From an uncultured Spongiibacteraceae bacterium (GTDB lineage Bacteria; Pseudomonadota; Gammaproteobacteria; Pseudomonadales; CAMLJR01), in the NCBI GenBank assembly GCA_946480345.1, contig CAMLJR010000050.1:1-17882 (forward strand): 17,882 nt of DNA, read 5' to 3'. Every line of letters begins with the position of its first letter. Position 1 is the stretch's first letter. Both the position numbers and the translations under genes were made by a program. The notes under the pieces are model-generated. The model was not told where the DNA came from. It saw only the letters and a program-made list of their open reading frames with translations, and did no database searches. Below, in pieces: positions 1-7,848 of this stretch.

Positions 1-5
1 AAAAG

Positions 6-82
<77 letters not shown>

Positions 83-155
83 ATCACACAACACGCTGGT
101 AAATGACGACGAAGACCGTGTTATTTCTTCGTCCCCTGCAACGAGGCAGGCGCGC

Positions 156-184
156 ATAATACGGAGGCGAGTTGCACTCGTCAA
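156..184 (-). promoter_or_regulatory. sigma70-type promoter of the initiator tRNA gene
   Basis: On the minus strand a TTGACG -35 box (179-184) and a TATTAT -10 box (156-161) are separated by exactly 17 bases. They are followed by a GC-rich discriminator (GCGCGCC, 149-155), a feature known from stringently controlled stable-RNA promoters. Transcription would start near 149, leaving a leader of about 65 nt to be processed before the tRNA. The rest of 83-267 shows no gene. Confidence 0.75.
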
Positions 185-267
185 GCATAAACGGCACTGA
201 TTCAGGTGACGAATACCTGGCGATCCGGTAAGGTTCGCGCCGATTGCCCGCGGAGCCATCTTTAATA

Positions 268-1437
268 ATGTCGAACCTCTTTGACGATATTCGTCCTTAC
301 CACGATAGCGAAGTGCGCCCGGTGTTGGAGCGCCTGTTGCGCGATCACGAATTTCTCGAAAGTCTCGGGAAATTACGCCTGCCGAAGACCACCAAGCATT
401 TTCCCGGCGCGATGCGTTCGGTCGTGCGCTGGCTGCTGCGCTATGAGTTGCGCAGCGTTAACGATGTGTATTCGCTGCAAAGTTTGATCAAACGTTATAT
501 GGATCGCATGATCGAGGGCACGACCGATCAGTTCACGACATCGGGCCTTGATCTCCTCGACGACGAACAACCGTATTTATTCATGAGCAATCATCGCGAT
601 ATCGCGCTCGACCCCGCGTTCATGAACTACGCGCTGTATCACAACGAACATGACACCGTGCGAATTGCGATTGGCGATAATTTATTGTCGAAACCCTTTG
701 TCGCGGATCTGATGCGGCTGAATAAAAGTTTTATCGTGCGCCGATCTGCAAAAGGTCCGCGACAAATGTTGGCGACGTTCAAGAATCTCTCAGCGTATAT
801 CCGCCATTCGATCGAACAGGATCGCAGCTCGATCTGGATTGCGCAGCGCGAAGGACGCGCGAAAGATGGCGTCGATCGCACCGAGCCGGCCATTATCAAA
901 ATGCTGACGATGGCGCAGGATAAAAGCAGTGAAACGTTCAGCGATTTCGTCAATCGGCTGCATATCGTGCCGATCGCCATTTCGTACGAATACGATCCGT
1001 GCGACGGCGCGAAAGCGTGTGAGCTTCACGAGAAAGCCACGCAAGGTTCTTATCAAAAAGCCGCGCACGAGGATTTGAAAAGTATTGCGCTCGGTATTTC
1101 CGGCACCAAAGGCGATGTGCATGTCAGCTTCGGTCGGCCGATAAACGGTGAATTCGCGGATGCCGATGCGGTCGCTGCGGCAATCGATAAACAAATCCTC
1201 GATTTATACGTGTTGCATCCCACCAATTTTTTCGCGTATCAGCGCTTGCATGGTTCTCTGCCCGCACTGCCGTGCGGTGTCGAGCAAAAGCCATTCGATG
1301 TAAAAGAATATGCGCATATCGAAAAGATTTTCACCGATCGAATCAATGCCATGCCGGCTCAGCATCGACCGTATGCGCTCGCGATTTATGCGAATCCGAT
1401 CGTCAGCAAATTGAATTGCGTTGCCGTGAACGCATAA
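268..1437 (+). CDS. PlsB/PlsC-type glycerolipid acyltransferase, 389 aa
   Basis: This is a probable acyl transfer enzyme of membrane lipid synthesis from the LPLAT superfamily (glycerol-3-phosphate or lysophosphatidate acyltransferase). All four motif blocks are visible. Block I is MSNHRDIALDPAF near residue 107, block II NKSFIVRR, block III REGRAKDG and block IV VPIAISYEY; blocks II-IV are closer to PlsB than to PlsC. Block I departs from the classical HX4D: the aspartates lie at +2 and +6 from the histidine. No transmembrane helix is obvious. I start at ATG 268, with GGAG 12 bases upstream, rather than TTG 244. It is the first gene of a run with dinG, which begins 5 bases after the stop. 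The exact acyl acceptor cannot be told. Confidence 0.82.
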   Translation: MSNLFDDIRPYHDSEVRPVLERLLRDHEFLESLGKLRLPKTTKHFPGAMRSVVRWLLRYELRSVNDVYSLQSLIKRYMDRMIEGTTDQFTTSGLDLLDDEQPYLFMSNHRDIALDPAFMNYALYHNEHDTVRIAIGDNLLSKPFVADLMRLNKSFIVRRSAKGPRQMLATFKNLSAYIRHSIEQDRSSIWIAQREGRAKDGVDRTEPAIIKMLTMAQDKSSETFSDFVNRLHIVPIAISYEYDPCDGAKACELHEKATQGSYQKAAHEDLKSIALGISGTKGDVHVSFGRPINGEFADADAVAAAIDKQILDLYVLHPTNFFAYQRLHGSLPALPCGVEQKPFDVKEYAHIEKIFTDRINAMPAQHRPYALAIYANPIVSKLNCVAVNA

Positions 1438-1442
1438 CGGCG

Positions 1443-3569
1443 ATGTTGACCGACGCGGTAAAAGAAGCGATTCAGCACGCTTATCGGCAGTGGTTGGAGA
1501 GCAAGCAGTTAAAGCCACGCTACGGTCAGCGTTTAATGATTGCCGAAGTCGCGCGTGCGTTAGCGAATGCCGACGATAAAGAAGAATGCGCGGTCGCGGT
1601 AGTCGAAGCCGGTACCGGTACCGGTAAAACGATGGCGTATAGCGTTGCGGCAATTCCGGTTGCACAGGCGCTCGAAAAGAAACTGGTGATCGCCACTGCC
1701 ACCGTCGCGTTACAAGAGCAGATCGTTTACAAGGATCTGCCCGATTTGCAAAAACACAGTGGATTGAATTTTTCGTTCGCGCTCGCGAAAGGTCGCGGTC
1801 GTTATCTCTGTCTTGCCAAGCTCGATACCACGCTCGCGGCACAGCCCGGCTTCAATCCGTCTCTCGCGTTATATCCCGACGAATTGCAACAGCAACTCGA
1901 TGGCGCCACGACGCAAGTGTTAGAGCACATGCTCGACAAACTCGCGAGCGGCAAGTGGGACGGCGATCGCGATCAATGGCCCGAACAAATCACCGAAAAT
2001 TTATGGGCGCGCGTGTCGACCGATCACGCGCAGTGCACCGGGCGGCGTTGTCCGCACGTGCGTCAATGCGCATTTTTCAAAGCGCGCGATGCGATCGATC
2101 AAGTCGATGTGATCGTCACCAATCACGATTTGGTGCTTGCCGATCTCGCCCTCGGCGGCGGGGCCATTCTGCCGGCGCCGGAAGATACCCTGTACATCTT
2201 CGATGAAGGGCATCACCTGCCCGATAAGGCGCGCGATCATTTCGCGTATTCGAGTCGGCTGCGTGCGACCGATAAATGGCTTGAGCAAAGTATTAAATTG
2301 CTCGCAAATGCGTCGGCCGAATTGGGCGCGGCGGATAACATCACGCGCCAATTGGAAAACGTACCCGGCGCCATTCATGAAACGCGGCAATTGCTCGCAG
2401 CGTTGCGCGCGCCGCTGGAAGAATTGCTCGCGAACGCCGATGAGCAGCGTCAACAGCGCCAGCCACGCGCGCCGCAATATCGTTTCGAAAACGGCATCGT
2501 TCCGGAATTCTTGCGCGAACAGGCCGGCTCGCTGCGCGTCGAATTCGAGGAAATATCCGAGCGCCTCGGTCGCGTTGCCGCGGCACTCCAGGATGCGCTC
2601 GATGGCAACGGCGGCATCGAACGCGAAATCGCCGAGCGCTGGTTGCCGGCGATTGCGATGTTGCGTATGCGCGCGGAAGCGAATCGCGAGTTGTGGTTTT
2701 ACTATGCGCGCGATACCGATGACGAAAAGCCGCCACGCGCACGCTGGTTGCTCGCCATCGAAAATAATGTCGGCGCCATCGATATCGAATTGCATTGCAG
2801 TCCGATCATCGCAGCCGGCACGTTGACGCATCATTTATGGTCGCGTTGCGCGGGCGCGATCGTTACGTCGGCAACGCTGACGGCGCTCGGTAAGTTCGAT
2901 CGATTCGCGATGCGTTCAGGCGTGCCGAGCGATGCAAAATTCGCCGTAGTGCCGAGCCCGTTCGATCATGCCGGCGCGGGTGTATTGCGCGTGCCGCCGA
3001 TGAGTGCCGATCCCACCGATCCGGATCGACATACCGAAATGCTGGTGACGATGCTGCCGGATTTATTGAAGTCGGAAGAAGGCTCGCTGGTGCTGTTCGC
3101 ATCGCGCCGGCAAATGGAAGATGTGTATGAGGCGCTCGATGCGGAATGGCAGCAGCGTATCCTGATGCAGGACTCGCTCAGCAAGCATGAATTATTGCTG
3201 CGTCATCGTGAGCGTATCGATAGCGGAATTGGTTCGGTGATTTTTGGCTTGGCGAGTTTTTCGGAAGGCGTGGATTTGCCGGGCGATTATTGTCGGCATG
3301 TGGTGATCGCTAAAATTCCATTCGCGGTGCCGGATGAGCCGGTCGAAGCCGCTCTTGCCGAATGGATCGAAGCGCGCGGCGGCAATCCGTTCATGGAAAT
3401 CGCGGTGCCGGATGCGGCGGTCAAGCTCGTGCAGGCGAGCGGCCGGTTATTGCGTAGTGAATCCGACAGCGGTGAAATCACGCTGCTCGATCGGCGCATC
3501 GTGACCAAGCAATACGGCCGCGCGATTCTCGATTCGCTGCCACCGTTTCGTCGCGACATTAGCCGTTAA
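1443..3569 (+). CDS. dinG: ATP-dependent iron-sulphur DNA helicase DinG, 708 aa
   Basis: This is a superfamily 2 (XPD-like) 5'-3' DNA helicase acting on R-loops and stalled forks. Walker A is EAGTGTGKT (about 55-63). The four cluster cysteines are C123, C198, C203 and C209, spaced almost as in E. coli DinG (C120, C194, C199, C205). The Walker B box is DEGH (254-257), preceded by the DinG signature TNHDLVLADLALGGG. Motif VI is QASGRLLRSESDSG near the C-terminus. The length is close to the 716 aa of E. coli. I start at ATG 1443 because the open frame upstream runs inside the acyltransferase gene. There is no clear Shine-Dalgarno site, so translation is probably coupled to the preceding gene. 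A tandem repeat begins at its stop codon. Confidence 0.95.
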   Translation: MLTDAVKEAIQHAYRQWLESKQLKPRYGQRLMIAEVARALANADDKEECAVAVVEAGTGTGKTMAYSVAAIPVAQALEKKLVIATATVALQEQIVYKDLPDLQKHSGLNFSFALAKGRGRYLCLAKLDTTLAAQPGFNPSLALYPDELQQQLDGATTQVLEHMLDKLASGKWDGDRDQWPEQITENLWARVSTDHAQCTGRRCPHVRQCAFFKARDAIDQVDVIVTNHDLVLADLALGGGAILPAPEDTLYIFDEGHHLPDKARDHFAYSSRLRATDKWLEQSIKLLANASAELGAADNITRQLENVPGAIHETRQLLAALRAPLEELLANADEQRQQRQPRAPQYRFENGIVPEFLREQAGSLRVEFEEISERLGRVAAALQDALDGNGGIEREIAERWLPAIAMLRMRAEANRELWFYYARDTDDEKPPRARWLLAIENNVGAIDIELHCSPIIAAGTLTHHLWSRCAGAIVTSATLTALGKFDRFAMRSGVPSDAKFAVVPSPFDHAGAGVLRVPPMSADPTDPDRHTEMLVTMLPDLLKSEEGSLVLFASRRQMEDVYEALDAEWQQRILMQDSLSKHELLLRHRERIDSGIGSVIFGLASFSEGVDLPGDYCRHVVIAKIPFAVPDEPVEAALAEWIEARGGNPFMEIAVPDAAVKLVQASGRLLRSESDSGEITLLDRRIVTKQYGRAILDSLPPFRRDISR

Positions 3570-3599
3570 CTGAAGCCGTTGACCGAAGCCGTTGACGCA
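3561..3599 (+). repeat. Three 13-bp tandem copies spanning the dinG stop
   Basis: The unit AGCCGTTRAC plus three bases occurs three times with a 13-base period (3561, 3574, 3587). The first copy holds the last two codons and TAA stop of dinG. The next two carry TGA at 3580 and 3593. Because 13 is not a multiple of three, the three stops fall in the three different reading frames. It fills most of the 59-base gap before the yqcC-like gene. Confidence 0.8.
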
Positions 3600-3628
3600 G
3601 AACCAATCATCGAAAGCGCGGAGGAAAG

Positions 3629-3952
3629 ATGTCGATATTTATTGAAGTGGCTGCGTTATTGATCGATGTCGAGGCTGAGTTGCGTCGTTTGCAGCAATGG
3701 CAAAGCGAGCCGCCGACTCCCGAGGCGCTCGCTAGCAGCGAGCCGTTCTGTGTGGATACGCTGACCTTCGTGCAATGGCTGCAATTTGTATTCTTGCCGC
3801 GCATGCACGCGCTGGTGGCGATGAAGCAATTGCCGCCGGGACGCTGCGAAATTAAGCCGTTGGCGGAAGAATATTTTGGCGGCGCGCATCTCGATACGGC
3901 CGAGTTACTGCGCGTACTCGGCGAGCTCGATAACAGGATAAACGCCAGCTGA
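3629..3952 (+). CDS. yqcC: YqcC-like (DUF446) small protein, 107 aa
   Basis: This is a small soluble protein of the YqcC/DUF446 family, whose function is not established. The family pattern is clear: an N-terminal helix ending in a QQWQ segment, SEPFCVDTLTFVQWLQFVFLPRMHAL in the middle (E. coli YqcC has a closely similar FxDTMxPLEWLQWVLIPRMHxL stretch), and KQLPPG followed by a helical C-terminus. The length matches the family (about 105-110 aa). The start is supported by a GGAGGA Shine-Dalgarno site 5 bases before the ATG. It follows dinG by 59 bases and is probably in the same operon. Its stop codon lies in a hairpin shared with the convergent response-regulator gene. Confidence 0.88.
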   Translation: MSIFIEVAALLIDVEAELRRLQQWQSEPPTPEALASSEPFCVDTLTFVQWLQFVFLPRMHALVAMKQLPPGRCEIKPLAEEYFGGAHLDTAELLRVLGELDNRINAS

Positions 3953-3973
3953 TCGATGGGGCTTTCGATCAGC
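3948..3973. terminator. Hairpin shared by two convergent gene ends
   Basis: A perfect 9-bp stem, GCTGATCGA (3948-3956) and TCGATCAGC (3965-3973), has an 8-base loop. The left arm contains the TGA of the yqcC-like gene and the right arm the complement of the TGA of the response-regulator gene. There is no T-tract on either side, so it may be an RNA 3'-end stabiliser or a weak bidirectional terminator rather than a strong intrinsic one. Confidence 0.6.
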
Positions 3974-4607
3974 GCTCGTCGCGCGACGCCAGCAAGTCCG
4001 GATCTACCGCCATGACCATTCGCACCAGATGTGCCAGCGAATTGGCTTCGAGTTTTTCCATGACGCGGGCGCGATGAATTTCCACCGTGCGTTGACTGAT
4101 ATCGAGATCGATCGCGATGACTTTGTTGGCCTTGCCTTCAATCATCAGCCGCAGCACATCCAGTTCGCGCGGCGTCAGGCTCTGCAGTCGTGCCCCGATC
4201 TGCTGCCGATGTTGCAGACTCTCCCGGTTAGCTTTATCGACCTCAAAGGCCCGCGCGATTTTTTCCAGCAGCTCCTGTTCGCGGTACGGCTTCTGCACGA
4301 AATCGAAAGCGCCTTGCTGCATCGCCTCGACCGCCATCGGCACGTCGCCATGGCCGGTGACGAAAATGATCGGCAACATTGAATTTCGTTCGTTGAGTTT
4401 GCGCTGCAATTCCATGCCGTTCATGCCGGGCATGCGGATATCGAGCACCATGCAGCCAGCCATATCGGCGTTATACGCGTCGAGAAAGGCATTGGCGTTA
4501 GGATAGGCGTGTGCTTTGTGGCCGACCGATTCGAGTACCAGTTGTAACGACTCGCGCACTGCATCGTCATCCTCGACGATATAAACTTTGGCTGTTACGG
4601 CGTTCAT
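3969..4607 (-). CDS. FixJ/NarL-type response regulator, 212 aa
   Basis: This is a two-component transcription regulator. The N-terminal receiver domain (about 6-120) has acidic residues at 12-15, the phospho-acceptor D56 (MVLDIRMPGMNG), T84 and K106 (FVQKPY). The linker and a LuxR/FixJ helix-turn-helix (about 142-200) include LTPRELDVLRLMIEGKANK and SQRTVEIHRARVMEKL. The receiver pattern (VTGHGDVPMAVEAM, AFDFVQKP) is typical of FixJ, TtrR and TodT regulators. The start at ATG 4607 is chosen over an upstream open frame because GGGGAG lies 5 bases before it and the receiver begins at once. It is divergent from the kinase pair, whose second member has a FixL-type core, so these are likely partners. 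DNA target unknown. Confidence 0.92.
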   Translation of the reverse strand: MNAVTAKVYIVEDDDAVRESLQLVLESVGHKAHAYPNANAFLDAYNADMAGCMVLDIRMPGMNGMELQRKLNERNSMLPIIFVTGHGDVPMAVEAMQQGAFDFVQKPYREQELLEKIARAFEVDKANRESLQHRQQIGARLQSLTPRELDVLRLMIEGKANKVIAIDLDISQRTVEIHRARVMEKLEANSLAHLVRMVMAVDPDLLASRDER

Positions 4608-4794
4608 GCCTGCTCCCCGTTCCGTTGTTGACGTTATTGGTATCGCGGTAGGTGTGCGTGCTGCGTAAAAATACGTATATCGGGTGCGATGCTCCGGAAC
4701 TAACGTAGCTGTCCGGAAATGCTTCGGGATGACAATAACGATATCGAAAATATCGCATCCCTTCCGGCTTGCCAATACTCAAGGAACAAATGGA
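4608..4794. promoter_or_regulatory. Divergent control region between regulator and kinase genes
   Basis: This 187-base gap separates the response-regulator start (minus) from the hybrid-kinase start (plus). It holds several dyads: ATACGTAT (4671-4678), TCCGGA twice with 19-base spacing (4693-4698 and 4712-4717), and GGGATG (4726-4731) with CATCCC (4756-4761) enclosing CGATAT-N5-ATATCG (4739-4755). The last two lie in the probable leader of the kinase gene. No strong sigma70 promoter stands out on either strand. Operator function is inference from position. Confidence 0.45.
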
Positions 4795-7700
4795 ATGTCC
4801 GGCAAACGCAGCATGAGCCAAACCTATCTGGTCAGCTTGGTCGTAATGGCCATGCTGCCAGTGGCATTGCTGGGGTCGCTGTGGATATCCGATCAGCGCA
4901 CATTATTCGAAGAACAGAGCAAGATTTGGCGCGAAACTTATATTGAGGCGCAGCAGCTCGCGCTCCAGCAACGCGCCGAAAGCATCGTTGAAAGCCTTGA
5001 ATTCGAACGCAATGCGATCGACGCGAGGCAGCGCGCGCAATTGCATGCGGCGGTCAGTAACGCGATCGCGCAAGTCGACAGTATTCTCAATTATCCAAAG
5101 AAGATCCCCGATCGCGCGCAGGCTTTGCAGCGCGTTCGCGATGTGCTCGCGCCGATTCGCTTCGGCGATGCGCGCGGCCATTACTTCGTTAATACGATGG
5201 ATGGTATCGCGATACTCGCGCCGGTCTTTCCGCAGATGGAAGGTCGCTATGTCCTCGACGTAGTCGATGGCAATGGTGTTCAGGTCGTGCGCGACCTGAC
5301 ATCGCAGGTGCGAAATAACGGAGAGGGCTACGTCGAGGTCTGGTACCGGAAGCCGGGCAGCGGCGAAACGTATCTCGCGTTGCAATACGCACGTTACTAC
5401 CATCCGCTGGACATTATGATCGCCGCGGTCAGTTTTACCGGGGAGATAGTCAACGCGGTCAAGCGCAACGAGTTGGCGCGGCTGGGTAATCTCTCCGCCG
5501 CCGAAACGATCATCACGGTAGTGGCGAGCGATGGCTCGGTGCTGCTCGATAACTATGATCCAAAATCGCGTGAGCGCATCGCGCGAGAGTTCGCTGAGGC
5601 GCAGCCCGTTTCGTTACCGGCGACGCAGCAAAAGGCACCGCAGGGTAAATTCGTGCAGCTGCATCGCACCCGTCGCGATACCGGCGCTCGCGTTCCGGTA
5701 CTGGCCTACGTTCACACCTATCCCGGCTGGAATTGGCAGGTAACCACATCGGTATTCCTCGATGGCATCGAGGCGCGTATCGCCCGTCAGCGTGCCGACA
5801 TGCAACGCGGTATCAATCAACGCATCGCGTTCGGTCTGGTGATGTTATTGCTGTTGCTGTTAGCTGCGCTGTGGGTTGCGCAGCGTCTCGCGCGAAGTAC
5901 CGAGCGCGCCTTGGGGCGATTCACGCAGTTTTTTGCCGATGCCAGCAGACATTCGACCAGTATCGATGTCGAGCAATTGCCATATAGCGAATTTGAACAG
6001 CTCGCCGTCGACGCCAATCGGATGATCGAGCAGCGCGAGCGCATCGAGCATGCGCTGCGCACCAGCGAGCAGCGTTTCGAAACGGCATTGATCGCTGCCA
6101 ATAGCCATCTGTGGGATATGGATCTGCAGGATGATGTGCTGACGATGAGCGGCAGTCTATTCGCGCAACTCGGTTTCAGCGCGCAAACGCGGCAGATCGA
6201 ATTTGCCGAATGGCGCGACTGGATACATCCGGAAGATATTCACTCGTTGCAGCAAAGTTATCTGCAAGTTCGCAATGCGGGGCTTGGTTATGGCGCGGAA
6301 TTTCGGATGCGCACTAGCGATGGTTCGTATCGATGGTTCATGTCGCGTGGGCAGCCGGTGGAGTTCGACGAGGCCGGCGCGCCGCTGCGCGCACTCGGCA
6401 CAATCTCTGACATCAGCGAGCGCAAACGCATCGAGAACGAATTGATCGCCGCGCGCATTGCCGCCGAGGATGCGAACCACGCGAAGAGCCAATTTCTGTC
6501 GAGCATGAGTCATGAACTGCGCACGCCGCTGAATGGCGTGCTCGGTTATGCGCAGATATTGCTGCGCGATCAATCGGTATCCGCAGAGCAGCGGCGCAAT
6601 CTGCTTGCGATAGAAAGCTGCGGCCAGCATTTGCTGACGTTGATTGATGATGTGCTCGACCTGGCGAAAATCGAGAGCGGCAAAATCGAAATTCAGCAGA
6701 TGAGTTGCGATCTGTTCGACTTGTTGGAGAGCGTCAGCAATATCGTACGCGAGCGTGTCGATGCAAAAGGGCTGAGCTATTCGCTGGAAATAGACGACGC
6801 AGTGCCGGGCACAATTGTTGTCGATGAGGTCAAGCTGCGCCAGATATTGATTAACTTATTGGCAAACGCGGTGAAGTTCACCGAAGCCGGTAACGTGAAA
6901 CTCAGAGTGTGGCTCAGCGCAGCGGGCGAAATTTCATTCGAAGTCTGCGATACCGGCGTGGGCATTCCTCCCGAAAAGCAGGCGTTAATCTTTCATCCGT
7001 TTCGGCAGCTGCATCACGCCAGCGGCGGTACCGGTCTTGGACTGCCGATCAGTGTTCGATTATGCGAGGCGATGGGCGGCGGTTTGCGGCTGCAAAGCGC
7101 AGTGGGCGCCGGCAGTTGTTTCAGCTTCTTCCTGCCGTTGCAGCGAAGTATCGGCGAGCGCGGGCCGCAACCGCCGCGCCTCGGGTATCAAATGCTCGAT
7201 ACCGGCGGCAATACGGTGACGGTAATGGTGGTGGACGACAATCCAATCAATCGCCAAGTGTTGTCGGGCATGCTGCGCGCAAGCGGTATGGAAGTGATCG
7301 AGGCGGAGCATGGGCAGGATGCGCTCGATCAATTGCGCAGTCGGCCAGTGCCGTTGGTGTTAATGGATGTGCGCATGCCGGTGCTCGATGGTTTTGCGGC
7401 TACGGCGGCGATCAAGGGCGATCCATTGTTGCGTCACGTCGTCGTCATCGCCGTATCGGCAAGTGCTTTCCCGGAAGTGATCGAACGCATGCGCGCCCAA
7501 GGTTGCGACGATTTCGTCAGCAAGCCGGTGCGCGTCGCCGAGCTGTTGGAAAAAATATCGCAGCATCTGCATCTCCCTCTGTGTCCTGTGGCGATGGCGC
7601 CAGCCGTGGCAGCGACAACGATCGATTCGTCGCTGCCGTCGACATTGGCCGCCGAATTGCAAATCGCAGTAGCAGTAGGGGACGTTGAAGCGATGCGGGC

Positions 7701-7836
7701 CTCGCTGAAAACACTGCACAGCGGCTCGGCAGAACAAATAGCGCTCGCGCACCATATCGAGCAACTGCTCGACAGTTTCGATTTCGATGCGTTGCGGCAA
7801 CTGCTCGCAACCACAGGAGCGACGTATGCGGAATAG
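4795..7836 (+). CDS. Membrane hybrid histidine kinase (Cache-PAS-HisKA-HATPase-REC), 1013 aa
   Basis: This sensor kinase probably autophosphorylates in response to a periplasmic small molecule. Domains in order: TM1 (10-31); a double-Cache periplasmic domain (about 33-338, with GHYFVNTMDGIAILAPVFPQMEGR and a closing PGWNWQVTTSVFLDGIE); TM2 (344-365) with a short HAMP-like linker; a PAS domain (about 426-543, ending ISDISERKR); HisKA with H573 (SMSHELRTPLNG); HATPase with N687/N691, DTGVGIP (719-725) and GGTGLGLPIS (744-753); and a receiver with DD 814-815, D858 and K910. A final helical stretch (about 953-1008) has no HPt histidine motif. The start at ATG 4795 has AAGGA 9 bases upstream; the earlier ATG 4684 would put charged residues before TM1. 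A second kinase gene follows after 12 bases. Confidence 0.92.
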   Translation: MSGKRSMSQTYLVSLVVMAMLPVALLGSLWISDQRTLFEEQSKIWRETYIEAQQLALQQRAESIVESLEFERNAIDARQRAQLHAAVSNAIAQVDSILNYPKKIPDRAQALQRVRDVLAPIRFGDARGHYFVNTMDGIAILAPVFPQMEGRYVLDVVDGNGVQVVRDLTSQVRNNGEGYVEVWYRKPGSGETYLALQYARYYHPLDIMIAAVSFTGEIVNAVKRNELARLGNLSAAETIITVVASDGSVLLDNYDPKSRERIAREFAEAQPVSLPATQQKAPQGKFVQLHRTRRDTGARVPVLAYVHTYPGWNWQVTTSVFLDGIEARIARQRADMQRGINQRIAFGLVMLLLLLLAALWVAQRLARSTERALGRFTQFFADASRHSTSIDVEQLPYSEFEQLAVDANRMIEQRERIEHALRTSEQRFETALIAANSHLWDMDLQDDVLTMSGSLFAQLGFSAQTRQIEFAEWRDWIHPEDIHSLQQSYLQVRNAGLGYGAEFRMRTSDGSYRWFMSRGQPVEFDEAGAPLRALGTISDISERKRIENELIAARIAAEDANHAKSQFLSSMSHELRTPLNGVLGYAQILLRDQSVSAEQRRNLLAIESCGQHLLTLIDDVLDLAKIESGKIEIQQMSCDLFDLLESVSNIVRERVDAKGLSYSLEIDDAVPGTIVVDEVKLRQILINLLANAVKFTEAGNVKLRVWLSAAGEISFEVCDTGVGIPPEKQALIFHPFRQLHHASGGTGLGLPISVRLCEAMGGGLRLQSAVGAGSCFSFFLPLQRSIGERGPQPPRLGYQMLDTGGNTVTVMVVDDNPINRQVLSGMLRASGMEVIEAEHGQDALDQLRSRPVPLVLMDVRMPVLDGFAATAAIKGDPLLRHVVVIAVSASAFPEVIERMRAQGCDDFVSKPVRVAELLEKISQHLHLPLCPVAMAPAVAATTIDSSLPSTLAAELQIAVAVGDVEAMRASLKTLHSGSAEQIALAHHIEQLLDSFDFDALRQLLATTGATYAE

Positions 7837-7848
7837 GGAAGCGATCAG

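Noticed and set aside
1272..1442. Upstream extension of dinG by 57 codons
   Set aside because: It runs inside the acyltransferase gene and adds a Cys/Arg-rich stretch not found in DinG; ATG 1443 fits the family length.
2001..2834. 277-codon open frame antisense to dinG
   Set aside because: It lies wholly inside dinG, has no ribosome site, and has a composition typical of a shadow frame in GC-rich DNA.
4684..4794. Upstream extension of the hybrid kinase
   Set aside because: ATG 4795 has a well-spaced AAGGA, and the extension would place 37 unrelated residues before TM1 and cover the probable regulatory dyads.
6909..7688. 259-codon plus-strand frame inside the hybrid kinase gene
   Set aside because: It overlaps the HATPase and receiver domains in another frame and its product is Arg/Gly/Ser-rich and featureless.
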